Source: Azolla caroliniana (Eukaryota > Polypodiophyta). From it: a stretch of 64,000 nt of DNA. The translations under genes and the position numbers were made by a program. The DNA is taken from assembly GCA_043228905.1 (NCBI GenBank), contig JBHGNT010000009.1, positions 620,001-684,000 of the forward strand, in the 5' to 3' direction. Positions 25,201 to 37,345 of this stretch are shown piece by piece (within the stretch, counting starts at the first letter, position 1; every line of letters starts with the position of its first letter). Under the pieces are notes generated by a model. The model saw nothing but the letters and a program-made list of their open reading frames with translations, searched no databases and was not told the DNA's origin.

Positions 25201-26498
25201 AAAGAAAGAAAGCAATTGAAGTATATATATTCTTCTGACTGGTCAATCTCACCTCTATAGATATGCCGGAAATGCCATTTCAGACCATGTAGATCCATGG
25301 CAACAAGGTCTTGAGTGGGAGGATTTTGTGTCATGTCCTGGTAATCATGAATTTATGCATGCTGTGAGAAGCATGAAAATGGTATACTGTATTGTCTGTT
25401 ATGTACATCCATGCATCCATTTGTGTACATATATTTCATATACATACGTAGATAACATGAGTATATAGGCATCATACACATACGTATATATATATATATA
25501 TATATATATACGTATACTGAATATGGTGATAGCAGAAGCGGAAGAAAAAAATAGGAATAGACAAAAGTTATGGGCAGGTTACCAGTGGTGGGAGACATGT
25601 GGCATGTCTCCTGGGAACAGAGAAGCCCCCATGGGTGCTAGTATCTGAAGCCGTGAGAGTTTTGCAGAAGATGTGAATACCAGAAGAAGATGAAGATGAA
25701 GACGAAGAAGAAGAAGAAGAAGATGGAGAACTGCTGGCATGCAGCTTCCCACCGATCTCTCCCTCGTCATGGCTGACCTGCAACAATTGTTGTCACCATG
25801 GAATTCCTTATGTTAGATACCCCATTACTTGCTATAGTTTCTTCAGGTCCCATCAATCAAATTAGTTCAGCTTCTGAACTTATGTAGATTACGTGATTAT
25901 GTGCATAATAATAATACGGAAATGATTGCCTCAGCCTTACACTTTTACATAATGCATCATGATCATGGTTGCTATTCATAATGTGATCCATGTCTGGTTC
26001 TGGAAGGAGAGAAATTTGTGCCTTCACTTCATCTGTGTCAGGCTCAGCCTGTTGCATTAAGAAAGGAGAGCACATTAGAGGGGTAATTAAGGTACCATGG
26101 AAAAACAAGGTAGGCTCAATTAACAACCATTCGCAACAATTACTTACACTGAGCTGAACATCCATAACTCTGCAGAGGATGTGAGGTCGAAGATCATGCT
26201 TAGGAATTAGATTGGAATCTGCCCTAACCTGGTTAGTCGAGGCAGCAATCTACATGACCACAACATCTCAGAGCTCAAACTCAATTCATCGAATTACATA
26301 TGAGCTAATCTATATATCGTACATAATGTGGAAACAATGAATTATAAATAAATAAATATATATATATATATATATGAATGTGCATTGAACCTGTTCAATG
26401 TGGCCTTGAGGTAAATACATAACAAGTTGTTTGAGCTTAGGAAGGGAGACCAAAGGTCCAGCACAAGCTCGCCATAGCTCTTCATAATGAAGACCTGA

Positions 26499-26530
<32 letters not shown>

Positions 26531-26732
26531 GGTTATTAGCCGTAGCAGTAGTATTAACAAGATGTTGGTATTCCTCTGTGTCTGTATAGGTGAATGAAGT
26601 GGTAGAGTATGAATGATGGTGACGATGATAAACGTTATTGTTATGAAGCTTTTCCATGGAAGCTGAGAAGGGAGGAGGAACAGGGGAGGAACAGAGCATG
26701 GGGGAAGAAGAATTACAGGTAAAAGAGGCCAT
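22264..26732 (-). CDS. ARF: Auxin response factor, class B, tasiARF target
   Basis: A nuclear transcription factor that binds auxin response elements, probably as a repressor. Exons on the minus strand are 26391-26732, 26148-26249, 25941-26048, 25583-25777, 25253-25337, 25033-25123, 24736-24900, 24512-24631, 24322-24397, 23992-24169, 23095-23849, 22524-22714 and 22264-22354, for 2499 nt and 832 aa. Residues 83-114 ([25 protein letters not shown]) start the dimerisation domain. The B3 domain, about 217-318, has [20 protein letters not shown] and [19 protein letters not shown]. The ARF domain ends VSPWEID. The middle region has VLQGQE (498-503, tasiARF site) and CKLFGFSL (652-659), as in ARF3/ARF4. 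A PB1 domain (about 735-826) has RSCTKV and the acidic [14 protein letters not shown]. Asn and Ser homopolymers come from TTA and TCT/TCG-type repeats. The DNA-binding part looks ARF2-like, the PB1 ARF4-like. Confidence 0.94.
23803..23821 (-). promoter_or_regulatory. tasiR-ARF target site in ARF exon 11
   Basis: The coding strand reads GGTCTTGCAAGGTCAAGAA, the classic TAS3 tasiR-ARF complementary site of ARF3/ARF4 genes, and encodes the usual VLQGQE peptide. It predicts AGO7/miR390-dependent tasiRNA cleavage of this mRNA. Only one clear site is present; LPQGSIE near 23384-23404 could be an eroded second one. Confidence 0.85.
25484..25511. repeat. (TA)n microsatellite in an ARF intron
   Basis: A TATATA run of about 28 bp lies in the intron between exons 4 and 5 of the ARF gene, flanked by TACG motifs. 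Confidence 0.85.
26499..26531. repeat. (TTA)n microsatellite coding poly-Asn in ARF exon 1
   Basis: The trinucleotide run is in frame and encodes the Asn tract at residues 69-78 of the ARF. Length variation would change only the tract length. Confidence 0.9.
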
Positions 26733-28061
26733 GAGGGAGAGTCAATTGGGCTTGCATATTATATTAGAGAGACAGAGAGAGAGAGTATATACGAAGGAAT
26801 GAGAAGAACAGAGGAGAGGAACAGAGCCAGTGTGGAATAGATGCCATTTAGGGAGGAATTCATTTTTACTTGCACATTAGAGAGAGAGAGAGAAAGAATT
26901 AATGCATTGGAGATATGTTAGCAATTCAAGCAGAACTAGCCATTTTGCCCATCAGAGAGGCTAGAGAGAATTAATGAATGAATGAATTCTAGTAGAAGAA
27001 GCATGCAGGCATATTGCACAGAGAGAGAGAGGGTAGTATGAGTGAGTATGTATGTAGTAATAGTCATAGTACTACTACTGTGTAATTGCGTGTTAACACA
27101 TGTAGATATGTAGCTTGATTGTTTTTTTTTCTTTTTAAGAGTAGAGATCCGAGGCGAGAAAGAGACAGAGACAGAGAGAGATTAATAATAAGTAATGTAG
27201 TACCTAATATGTGTGAGAATGTGTAGGATTATGATGGGTTTCTCTCTCTCTATCTCTCACACTCATACACATACACACATCTCTCTCTCTCTCTCTCTCT
27301 CTGTCTGTTTTTTTCTTGGTTAAGAGTGAGGAGAGGTAATTAATTGCTTAACTTTATGGAATTGCTTTAATTCCGGGGTTAATTAAAGGGAAAATTTGTC
27401 ATTATAGCTGTCTCTGTGCACACACACGCAGAGACCAGCGACGACAGAGAAGACAGAGAGAGACAGGGGAGGAGAGATCATTAAGATTAACGTCTGGGAT
27501 CGTCGTAACACACACACACACAGAGAAACTGCGTGTCATTAATGGGAAACTTTGTAGCCAAGAAAACAGAAACACAGAGAGAGACAGAGAGACAGAGACC
27601 AAAATTTCCTAATTTCCTTCCCTGTTTTTTTTTTCTTTTTCTTTTTTAAATATTTTTTTTATTACAAAAATAAATAAATATTGTATCGTTTTTCATTCCA
27701 ATCCAAAATAGTACGCCGAGAAAACTTAAAAAAACCCAAAACAAACAACCAAAAAAAACAGACACAAGAAAATGCGTCCGAAAAGCAAAAAAGCAAAAAA
27801 GAAGGAAAAAAAAAAAAGTGGCGCAAAAAAGAACAGAGCGCCCCAAAAAAGGTGGCAGACTCTGCGTGTTGCCTCTGTGTGTGTGTGTGTGTGTGCCACG
27901 TCAGACGGGGAGCCCTGCCACCTGGCAGCGCCAGATTCGGGCAGGCCGCGTATCCGGGCAAGGCCCCTGCCACGGCGGCGCTCCTCACACGTGTCATTCC
28001 TCTCGCGCCGTATCAGCTGTACCTCCCACTCTCTATACATACATATATATATGTATATACA

Positions 28062-28091
28062 TATACGGTATAAATTTTTTTATACCGTATA
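28062..28091. other. 11-bp perfect inverted repeat upstream of ARF
   Basis: TATACGGTATA and TATACCGTATA (28062-28072 and 28081-28091) flank an 8-nt AATTTTTT loop. It is a strong hairpin next to the candidate TATA region. Function unknown. Confidence 0.8.
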
Positions 28092-28242
28092 ATATACAAT
28101 TTTTTATGTATTTATACGCCTAGAAGGCCACAAAAAAAGCCCCTGCGCCGGCCGGTCTCCCTTCACCACCAAAACAAAACCAAGAATAAAAACACCAATA
28201 AAATCATCACAAAAGAACCGGCAATCTATCCAATGTCCCCCC

Positions 28243-28280
<38 letters not shown>

Positions 28281-28388
28281 TCTTTAGCTTAAGTTCTATT
28301 TTATTTTTTATTTTTACTTTCGATGAATGGGTAAATACCTCAATTTTTTGTTGTTTGCCTCATGGGCCAATTTTGGTCTTAGAAGACA
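28281..28388 (-). repeat. Dispersed A-tailed repeat, copy 2
   Basis: The minus strand repeats the block order of 18120-18240 (TGTCTTCTAAGACC, AATTGGCCCATGAGG, GGTATTTACCCA, A-rich run, TAGAACTTAAGCTAAA) and is flanked by CT tracts on both sides. Confidence 0.65.
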
Positions 28389-28686
28389 TTTCTCTCTCTC
28401 TCTCTCTCTCTCTCTACCACCACATGGGATCCTCATTCATTCATATACTACCACTACTGCTACTACCAACACACACACCCCCCTAATTCAAACATACATA
28501 CATACACACTTACATAGACGTATATATACATACATGTTTGTTGTGCTTGTGTGCTTTTTGCCACCTCACAATATATCGCTCAAAAAAGAGTCACACAAAA
28601 TACACTTCCTTCTTTCCTTTTGCCCCCCTTCTCTCTCTCTCTCTCTCTCTCTCTTGCAACATCGACCTCGAGGACGATAACAAAAT

Positions 28687-28739
<53 letters not shown>

Positions 28740-28745
28740 CATTGT

Positions 28746-31700
28746 CCGTAGCCTCGTACTTGATCTCCAAAGATGATAATAACATTTCCTTACAGTTTTC
28801 TCAAGAAACTACCAATGTTTTTAGGACAACAATTTAGATAGCACTTTCGACTCTTAAATATAGGAGCATTTATTGCAGCTGTCTAGAATTGTTTTGCTTT
28901 GAATCGACCTTGAAAATGGACATAACTATAGCTTGTTACCGGATCATGTTAAGCAATACCAACTAGACCCGGAGACCAATAGGTTTATGTAAATAATACT
29001 AGAAAACTAAGTTAGGAGTATGTATTTGTGGCATTGATACATAACTAATGCATGGAAAGAAGGAGAAATATATTTGGTATTAGAGAGTCCATTCATTGGT
29101 CTATTCATAAATTAGCGTACTAATTCATCGAAAAGCTTTTGTATTTCTAGAATGTAACATGAGTTTCTACAAGAATTCCATATGTTGTATGTATGTTGTT
29201 CATTCATGTCATTCTTATTATTATTCGCCTTTTCCCAAGCATTTCATAAAATAGATTTTTGCAAACATTATACAAGAAATAAATACATAGGCATGAGGTA
29301 GTCCAACTTCTTAGCTAAGTCTAAACATTATAAAGGCCATTTAGATGTTGTCCATTACAAACTTAGTTCTACCTTTATGGGGTATGTATGACCTTTAAAA
29401 TGTTGCTCAAATTCAAGATTATGTTTGCATGACCATCTATCTCATGTCTAGTTTGCTTGAGCGCAATGGGTAGTTATGGAGGTTTGAATTCATTGTTTTT
29501 ACTTCTTGAATAACTTCTCTCTGGTCAAGGTTACCATATGCATTCGATGAAGTTTTTTGACTATTCCATTCGTGAAAAAATGTATGAGAAATTATGTTTG
29601 TTATCGTTAAAATTGAAGCCATATAAAATAGAGTTACCAAATTATTTAATTGGTTGTTGATACATAATAGTGTCTTACAGAGTGATTTACACAAAACTAT
29701 ATATTATGGGTTTATTTACATCAATAAGCCTACCAACACAATATGACAAATACTAAATAGTGGGATCAAGGTTTGACCCAAATTAAGCAGACTCAACAAC
29801 TTGATAATATTATGTTGGCTTCAAATTTTAAGGTGCCACGAACCGCTTTCCGATATGCAACAAAGACAACACAATTAATGAATAATCCCACATTAATAAT
29901 GAGCCAAACTTGGCAATATAGAGGTTCCATTTCACAAACCATTCATTTACCTATAATGAGATTATTTAGGCATTGCGCGCAAAATAGTGATCCTTCAAGA
30001 AGGTTTACAAATTGGGATCATAAAAATAGAGTTGTCAAAATATTGATTGATTTGACACATCAAAATGGTGATCCACCAATATATTTAATTAGTGAGGACC
30101 AATACTACCATTCATGGACGCTATATCGATTAATCGGTCTTGTTGAACAACAAATATTTGTCTTTAGTAGAAAATGATAATTGGATGCATGAAAATATAT
30201 GTTGAATGTAGAACTTGATGCCATTGGATGAATGATCTTGAAGGAATAATTGTTGGTGAGGTGCGAAGCCATGGGTGTTGGTGCATACTCTTATCAAGAG
30301 GAGTGATTGGATCAAGGATTGTTCACATGCCAATAAAGGGCCATAGCTTCCAAGGTAAAGCTTGCAAATTGGCAAAGTGTAGGAATCTCCTTGCCATCAC
30401 ATCATCACGAACGACTGAACTAACCTATAGAAGGAGATCCAAGTGTTAAAGGAGAGTTGAATACATTATGACCTTTTGTACCTTTTATAGTTGAGTGTTA
30501 AACAGTCAAACCTTTAAGTGTTAGGGCATGCTCAATGTGAAGGCAATTGTAACCCTGATTATAGTAAAATGTGTCATTGTGTGAGGCTATTATGTTGAGC
30601 AAATACTAGCTCAACCAAGGAGATGGAACAAACTAGGTCAACCAAGGAGAATGTGGTTACACACAATATTTGTGTGATTGACCTTGTTATTTGAACATGC
30701 CCCTTCAAGCTCAAGGGCGTTACATCATCAACTGGATGATAAGCTTGGTTTTCTTTTACTCGACCTTGAGCTTAGCAAATTAGGTGTGCACATGCTAGTG
30801 ACCATTGACAACTATCTAATCTTGCCTGTGTTGAGACATCTCTCATTTGGGGATCAATGTAGATATGATATAGTCCGAGATAATGCCATTGGGATCCATA
30901 ATTTCTTCATGCATGGTCTCTACACATTGAGGATTTCAAACCACTCTTGCAAATATTTCCAAGTCGTGGATGGTTAATACGTTCACATGAAGCAAAATGG
31001 TGCACCATATAATTGGCATAGCTAATTTGGATTCAAAAAATCTTCCCATGAGTTGAGCAATATATTTTCTAACAATCCTTCCCTAAAGCCCTCTTTACTC
31101 TATGTATCGACATGATCGACACACCTAATTCTTCATCTTGTGATGGATTAAGCTAGCTGAGTTGTTGGAGTGGCCTCTCCATTTGTGTTATGATTGTTTT
31201 TCCCATGCTCAAGCTTTGACTTCAACTTTCCTTTGTCAGATCTACTAGGGTTACCTAAAACACAACAATTGAGAATGTCATGCCGCATTGGTCATGAGAA
31301 CCCTCAATCATCATGTTGTTGTGAAGAATATCTTCTTCCACTATGGAACCTACGTGCTTGGAAGTTTGGAATGACTTCCTTTACATACACAAAGTATTTT
31401 TTCTTTAGATTGTTGGAAGAGGGATTAAGTGAAATCCCATCAACCAGCTCCCCTCTCTCAATCAATAAGCAAAAGAGATAGTTTAAAAAAAATAATTTAT
31501 TAAATAATAACTACACCTTAGTTTCCATTACCAATCCAATAAGCATAAACAAAGCATACAATCTAGTGGAGGTAAAGATAACTGAGAAAAAAGGTTATGT
31601 CCCCCACTATGTCATAAGGTAAAACAAACTCCACATATGGAGGGAGGAAATAACTATCGAGGGGGTAGATATTGCCAAACCATTTTGTCATCTCTCTCCA

Positions 31701-33220
31701 CAAAGACAAACAAATCCTTCCACTTGCCTTTAAAGGATTGTTGTTTAAGAAGAATCGTATCTTCATTACGGTAACTAGTGAAGGAGTCATATTGACCTTT
31801 TTAAATTGAAATAAGCACCGACCAACTTTTCTTCACTCAATGAATAGGATTTGCTTTATTTGCTGAAACACATTTTTGCATCTAGCTATCCATATATTCC
31901 ACAAAATCACCGAACAAGATTTGCTTTATTTGTTGAAACACATTTTTGCATCTAGCCCATACAGTGGCATCTACATTCATCTGATTTGAGCATGAATATG
32001 GTACGTCCTTAACTTACCTTCCTCTAGTTTGAAGGGTAAATAATATTTTTTTCCCTTTCATAATTACGCTTATCCACATTTACATCCATCCAAAAGACAT
32101 TTCCCCATGTAATCACATTAGGTCCATACGCAACATGGATAGTTTGAGACTCTATACCCTAGACTAAAAGCGTGCAGACTAGTGTGAACAAAGACACAAG
32201 ATGACCGAGAAAAAACTCATGAATACTTTCATCCATGGGTGGTACAACCCTAGTTTGCAAAACTTCCTCATACAAGTTGGTGTCAAACTTTTAATTATGC
32301 ATGCATTGTAGTCGTGACGTTCAAATACTCAATTACAAGCATACAAATGGTCGTATAGGCATCGACAATCCAAGGGGAAAAATTTCGTGTCCTTCCATAT
32401 TTACACATCAAACTATGGAAGTGGAGGAAAACTTTGGTTATGTCGATCGTGAGAATATACATTGCCCTATGTGTCAGTACCACCATATCGGGCACTAGAG
32501 TCCTTTGTTATGCTAGTACATAATACACTTTTTCAACTGACGTAAGGCATTCGTATTACGTAGCCCCTAGAACTAATAGAAGGCACCTAATGGGGGATTG
32601 CATAGAAACAATATGTAAAATATCCTAATTCATGTCTCATCTCCCAAAGCACCGTTAGCAATCCCACCTTAGCAATTGTCTTATGTACAAAAAATTGTAA
32701 ATAACGAAGTATTAATAAGTACAAGACAAGACATCTTTTATTAGTACTTACGGGCCCTCGAAAAGAGGGGAAGAATAATAGGACGTGATGGGAGGAATTA
32801 AAGGGAATAATGGGAAATCTCTAATAGAAACGATTTTCATAGTTACTGATGTAACCAACACTCGAGCTATAAAAGGAGGGGAGGAAAACTGGTTTCGGGG
32901 GATCCTATTTGGGGGAGGTCGAAGTGTTGTCAGATTGAGGACAACCAAGTTAGGTTCGGATAGGTCATGTTCTATTCTTTGGGTTAGGTTCGATTGAGGC
33001 CTCTACTTGAGTAGCTAGCATGTGTGCTCCCGACCAGAGGCTCACCACCATGTATTCTTTCTTTGCTTTAATCAATTCATTGTCTGAATCTGTATTTGTG
33101 TGCATGTTGTGTACTGAGAGATCCTTGTCTGGGTCGTCTCCTTCCTCGTTTCATCTTGTGCTTGCCAGCATGCGTCTACAAGCCCGTGTGCTCATCACCC
33201 CGAAGCCGGATCCACGGCCA
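28746..33220. other. Intergenic, decayed repeats
   Basis: About 4.5 kb with no supportable gene. The 134-codon plus frame at 29773-30177 has no motif I recognise. A LINE relic lies at 31563-31990. The last about 580 bp (32640-33220) look like an older LTR with TATAAAAG at 32868-32875, into which element E is inserted. Confidence 0.5.
31563..31990 (-). pseudogene. Possible LINE C-terminal relic with 70-bp tandem
   Basis: The minus frame VILWNIWIARCKNVFQQIKQ resembles the tail of plant LINE ORF2. The segment GATTTGCTTTATTTG..CATCTAGC is tandemly repeated at 31848 and 31918 (period 70). There is no intact domain. Confidence 0.33.
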
Positions 33221-33520
33221 TGTCAAATACTAGTCTATAATGGCCGTATTCACATTGTATCTTCGACCAACTAGATTTAGGACAATTCTGTAAATATGTC
33301 AAAGGGAAATTGCCCTAACTCATTTAGTATATAATGGGCTTTGTAATCTATTTGTTAAGGTTGTTGCCATTGTTGAGAGAGCTTGAATAATACAGATATT
33401 GTGTGCCCTCTCGTCTCTCTCTCATTCTGTTTTTTGATATTGCCTTCATATTGTACACTCGGTGATCTTCATCACAAAGTGTTGTTGATGTTTCCGCATT
33501 GACGGCCTCAGATGCCAACA
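33221..33520 (+). repeat. 5' LTR of decayed copia element E
   Basis: This starts TGTCAAATACTAGTCTATAA, contains GGCCGTATTCACA and a TCTCTCTCTC block, and ends GATGCCAACA. It is a diverged homologue of the family-A LTR. Two bases later CGGTATCAGAGC (33523-33534) is an initiator-Met PBS with a T-to-C change in its first base. Confidence 0.8.
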
Positions 33521-34172
33521 TCCGGTATCAGAGCGAAGGTTCTTCAACTTGTTGCGGGCCGTCATCAGTTCTTCAACAACACTGTTGCTTCGTCTTCTTT
33601 GAAGAACCCGAGTTCAAGATCTCATCTAGAGAAAAGAAAGAAACCAAGAGGTTTGCACTCCACCGAGCTAGATCACTCTTGATGTAAGTTAGTCATTTGT
33701 ATCCCGCTTCCGTGATTGCAGCCGCTCGGAGCTGAATCTCCATCAAATCTACCTTCGAGATCGTGCTTTACCAGGTTAGACACAATCTACTTGCTTGTCG
33801 TAATCACTCAAAGTAGATATTGTTCCAAGAACAACCCCTATCCATGTCTCACTCGGCTAGACAACACTCGGGAAGACTAGTTGGATCTGTCCCTCCTATT
33901 GTGGTAGTCACTTGAAGCAGTATTGGCCTGGAAAAACGGCACATAATATGTGACTAGCATCCTAAAATCGATTTTCGAAATTAAATCAGCAAATTCGGGT
34001 TCAATTCGACCAAGTCAACTGACTGTAGTCACTTCGGACAAAACTCGCCAATAGTCGAAGTCGATTCAACTTGTATCCAAATCCAACTGAGAACGATATC
34101 GGGTGAGCCAATCGGCCGCACTCCACCACTATTCATAGTCGATTCTGAACAAAGTCCAGTAAACCGACACAT

Positions 34173-37126
34173 ATGGCATCAACATCCAGCTCGTCAAAGA
34201 TGAGTCTAAGGAAGTTCGACGGATCGAACTTTAACTTCTAGAAGGAGTAGATGTAGGACTGTCTAATAGTTAAGGGACAAATTGACCCAATTGAGAACAA
34301 AAATCCTCCAGAAGAATACAAGCCAATTGAGTGGCAGAAGCTGGACAGAATCATCAGTGCCACAATTTGGATGCACCTGTCAGAGTCTGTGTAATTCACA
34401 GTGCAATCGTGTTCGATGGCCTTCCAATTATGGAAGACATTTTTAGACACTTATGAAAAGAAGGTCACTGCCACAAAGATATATATGATTCGGCATCTTT
34501 ACAACCTTCAGATGAAAGAATTCGATTCAGTCTAGGCACATCTAAATGAGTACGAAAGTTTAAGTTCCCAAATTGTGGCCCAGGGGACGACGATTGAAGA
34601 TGAATCGAGAGCAATGTTACTCATGAGCAGTCTCCCCCCTTCGTGGGAAACTTTCGTAACTATCGTGTGCAACGCGTCGACTGTCGTCGTCAAATACTCC
34701 TCAGTCACGAGTGCAACTCAGACTAACTGAAGCAGCTCAGAGGAAATCATTTGCAAACGACTCGGCCAATGACGCTTATGTAGTACAAGGTTCGACCGAC
34801 TGATCGACCAGTCGAGGAAGAAGTTCTTCTCAATAGCCGAACAACCAGCAAAGTTAGAGCAAATCCTGGGACAATCAAGTATGCAATTATTACACGAACC
34901 CCGGACACATCAAAGGCGATTGTTGCGCACTCTAAGCCAAAGAAGACAAAGCTCATCGAACAGATCAGAAGAGTGGCCAACATGAGGAGGTCAATTACAT
35001 CGTCTCTTCCGCCGAAGTATTGTCGAGCAATCCAAACATACTATGGATTGAGAACCCAGTTGAATAAGAAGTTTTTATTACGATTGTGGAATCGAGCACA
35101 TGGATCTTGGATTCGGGCGCTTCATATCATGTGATCCCTCATCGATCCCAATTTTGGCAATACTTAGCCCGACATTCCGACGCAGTTCGAGTCGAAAATT
35201 CGCAACACTACGCCATAATCGGAATCGGCACAATAGAGCTCAACCTTCTAGGTGGTTGTACACTAGTACTACACAATGTCCGACATGTACTTGAGCTCTC
35301 AAGACCATTGATCTCAGTTGGACAAGTTGATGAAGAGGGCATTCGTGCTGGCTTCTCATCAAGCGGGTGGACACTCCACAGGGGGGACCTCATGCTTGCT
35401 TGAGGACCGAAAGTACAGTCGTTGTACCCGTTATACGTCACACTCAAAGAGGGTGACTTGTTCCTGGTTGATATCCCTGTCTCATGTCTATGGCATGGAC
35501 GACTAGGACACCTCAGCAAGGCCGACATAATGCATCTATCTAGCGCCGGATACATCCCTAAACTCTCCTTCTCCGATCATCAATTTGACGAGCATTGCTA
35601 GTATGGCAAACAAATAGCCGCATCACACTCAACATCAGCGCCGAGAGAATCAAGTTCACTTGATTTGGTCCACTCGGACGTCTGTAGTCCTATGCCACAT
35701 CAGTCTCTCGAAGGTGCCTTGTATTTCGCCAACTTTATTGACGACTTGACTCGGAAGGTGCGGGCTTATCCAATCAAAACTAAAGATTGAGTGTCCTTGA
35801 TTTTCTTCGATTGGCTCACTATGGTAGAAAACTAGAACGATCGAAACCTGAAATGCCTTCGAATCGATAATGGAGGAGAGTTCAAATCTGAAGAATTCGT
35901 CAAATTTTGCTAACAGCATGGCATTCGACGTGAATATATGACACCCTATAGTCTAGAGTAGAATGGAATTGCTCAGTGAATGAATCGGACAGTTCAAGAA
36001 AGGATAATTTCCATGTTCCAACACTCCGGACTATTGGATGGCTTCTGGGCAGAGGCCCTACTTACAATAGTACACATAATCAACATGTCGTCGAGTAGGC
36101 CTCTAGGACTTCGAATACCTCAGGAATTATGGACCGACAGTAAGCCGAATTACGACAAATTGAGAATTTTCGGGTGTGAGGCATACGCCCTTATACCGAA
36201 AGATTACCGTCGCAAACTTGCACCACAATCCAAGAAATGCATCTTCCTTGGTTATGGACCAGATGAGGAAATCGGCTACTAACTCTAGGACCCCGAACAC
36301 AAGTAGATCATCCGAAGCTTGGATGTCGTATTCAATGAGTCGGCTATGCATAAGGCGGCCGAAAGGCCTATTGAAGTCCGAAGGGTAACTTTTTCTGAAG
36401 TGTTGACCCTTCACGAAGGCCCAATCCATAACACGAGATTGGCTTCACGGGTAGCCGAATCCTAAGGCCGTGACTCAACAACGCTTGACTCGGAACAACC
36501 GAATGGTTTGGTTCTCGATCATCCAACCACGATACCCGATGCGACCAGTCCAGTCATACCTCAAAGATCTGAGAGACTGTTGCAGCCTCCAAAGACATAT
36601 TCTCCTGGAATCTTTTTCACGGACATCAGCAATCCGACGTCATACGAAGAAGCATCGACGTCAGCCGATTTGGGCACATGGCATCTGACGATGGAGTAAA
36701 AAATGAACTCCATTCAAACAAACAATAATTGGAACTTGGTTGAATTACCGGAAAATCGACGTGCTCTTCCATGCAAGTGGGTCTACAGATTAAAAGAGGC
36801 GTCCGATTCAACTACCCCAAAATTCAAAGCCAAGTTAGTTGCGAAAGGGGTTCGACAGGAATATGGCGTCAATTTTGACGAAATCTTTTCACCAATGGTG
36901 AAAATGAAAACCCTTCGTTTTATGCTCGGTGTTGCGGCAACCGAGGATTTGGAGCTTATATAGTTAGATGTAAAGATGGCCTTCCTCCATGGCGACTTAG
37001 AGGAGGAAATTTATATGGAGCAACTGAAAGGCTTTGTGGCATCCAACCATGAACATCTAGTCTGCCGACTTAGGAACAGTCTATACGACCTAAAGCAGGC
37101 ATCGAGATAGTGGTATATGAAGTTCA
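34173..37126 (+). pseudogene. Copia element E gag-pol, heavily decayed
   Basis: From ATG at 34173 the sequence follows the A3 polyprotein (MASTSSSSKMSLRKFDGSNF) but has many in-frame stops and shifts. Gag, protease (WILDSGASYHVIPH, from about 35100), integrase (MNRTVQERIISMFQHSGL, from about 35980) and RT up to [14 protein letters not shown] are all traceable. It stops at about 37126, where unrelated DNA begins, and no 3' LTR was found. It belongs to the same lineage as A but is far older. Confidence 0.85.
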
Positions 37127-37173
37127 TGGCGAAGGTGGTTGAAGTGTGTGAGCTGGAGAGCAACGCTATCGTA

Positions 37174-37345
37174 GTGTGAATCACACACTACGTGAAATAT
37201 GTAAAATACTATATCCGATTTAAAGTACGTATAATAAATAAAATAAAATATTAAAAAAATATTTATTACATGCATAGGGCAGGATTCGAACCTTGTACCT
37301 CCATGTAGACAAACCCCAACCTTACCACTATACTAGCATATTATG
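37174..37345 (-). mobile_element. tRNA-derived SINE-like sequence
   Basis: The minus strand has an A-box-like TAGTATAGTGG (37335-37325) and a perfect B box GGTTCGAATCC (37292-37282), spaced as in a tRNA gene. The arms do not pair into a cloverleaf, and an A/T-rich tail follows. A GTAGTGTG/CACACTAC hairpin lies at 37174-37194. This fits a short tRNA-derived SINE; element ends are not defined. Confidence 0.5.

Larger units (their letters stand above)
26733..28745 (-). promoter_or_regulatory. ARF upstream region with GA/CT tracts and G-box
   Basis: No gene is seen in this 2 kb upstream of the ARF start. It is rich in GA/CT tracts (near 26766-26900, 27160-27180, 27280-27302, 28244-28277, 28388-28414, 28629-28654, 28690-28734). 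A GC-rich patch (27895-28020) contains CACGTG at 27988-27993 and CCACGTCA near 27897. TATATATAT at about 28044-28052 may be a TATA box, which would imply a leader of more than 1 kb. Open frames here are low-complexity and not credible. Confidence 0.45.

Noticed and set aside
27646-28123. Several overlapping 100-130 codon frames on both strands upstream of the ARF
   Set aside because: They are driven by poly-A, (GT)n and AT tracts, overlap each other in every frame, and match no family.
28327-28837. Ser-Leu repeat frames
   Set aside because: They are translations of (CT)n microsatellites.
29773-30177. 134-codon plus-strand frame
   Set aside because: It is the longest frame in that intergenic region but shows no domain. 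It could be a transposon relic, and nothing supports a gene.
37282-37345. A functional tRNA gene
   Set aside because: A and B boxes are present, but acceptor and T arms do not pair and there is no plausible anticodon arm. SINE-like is more likely.
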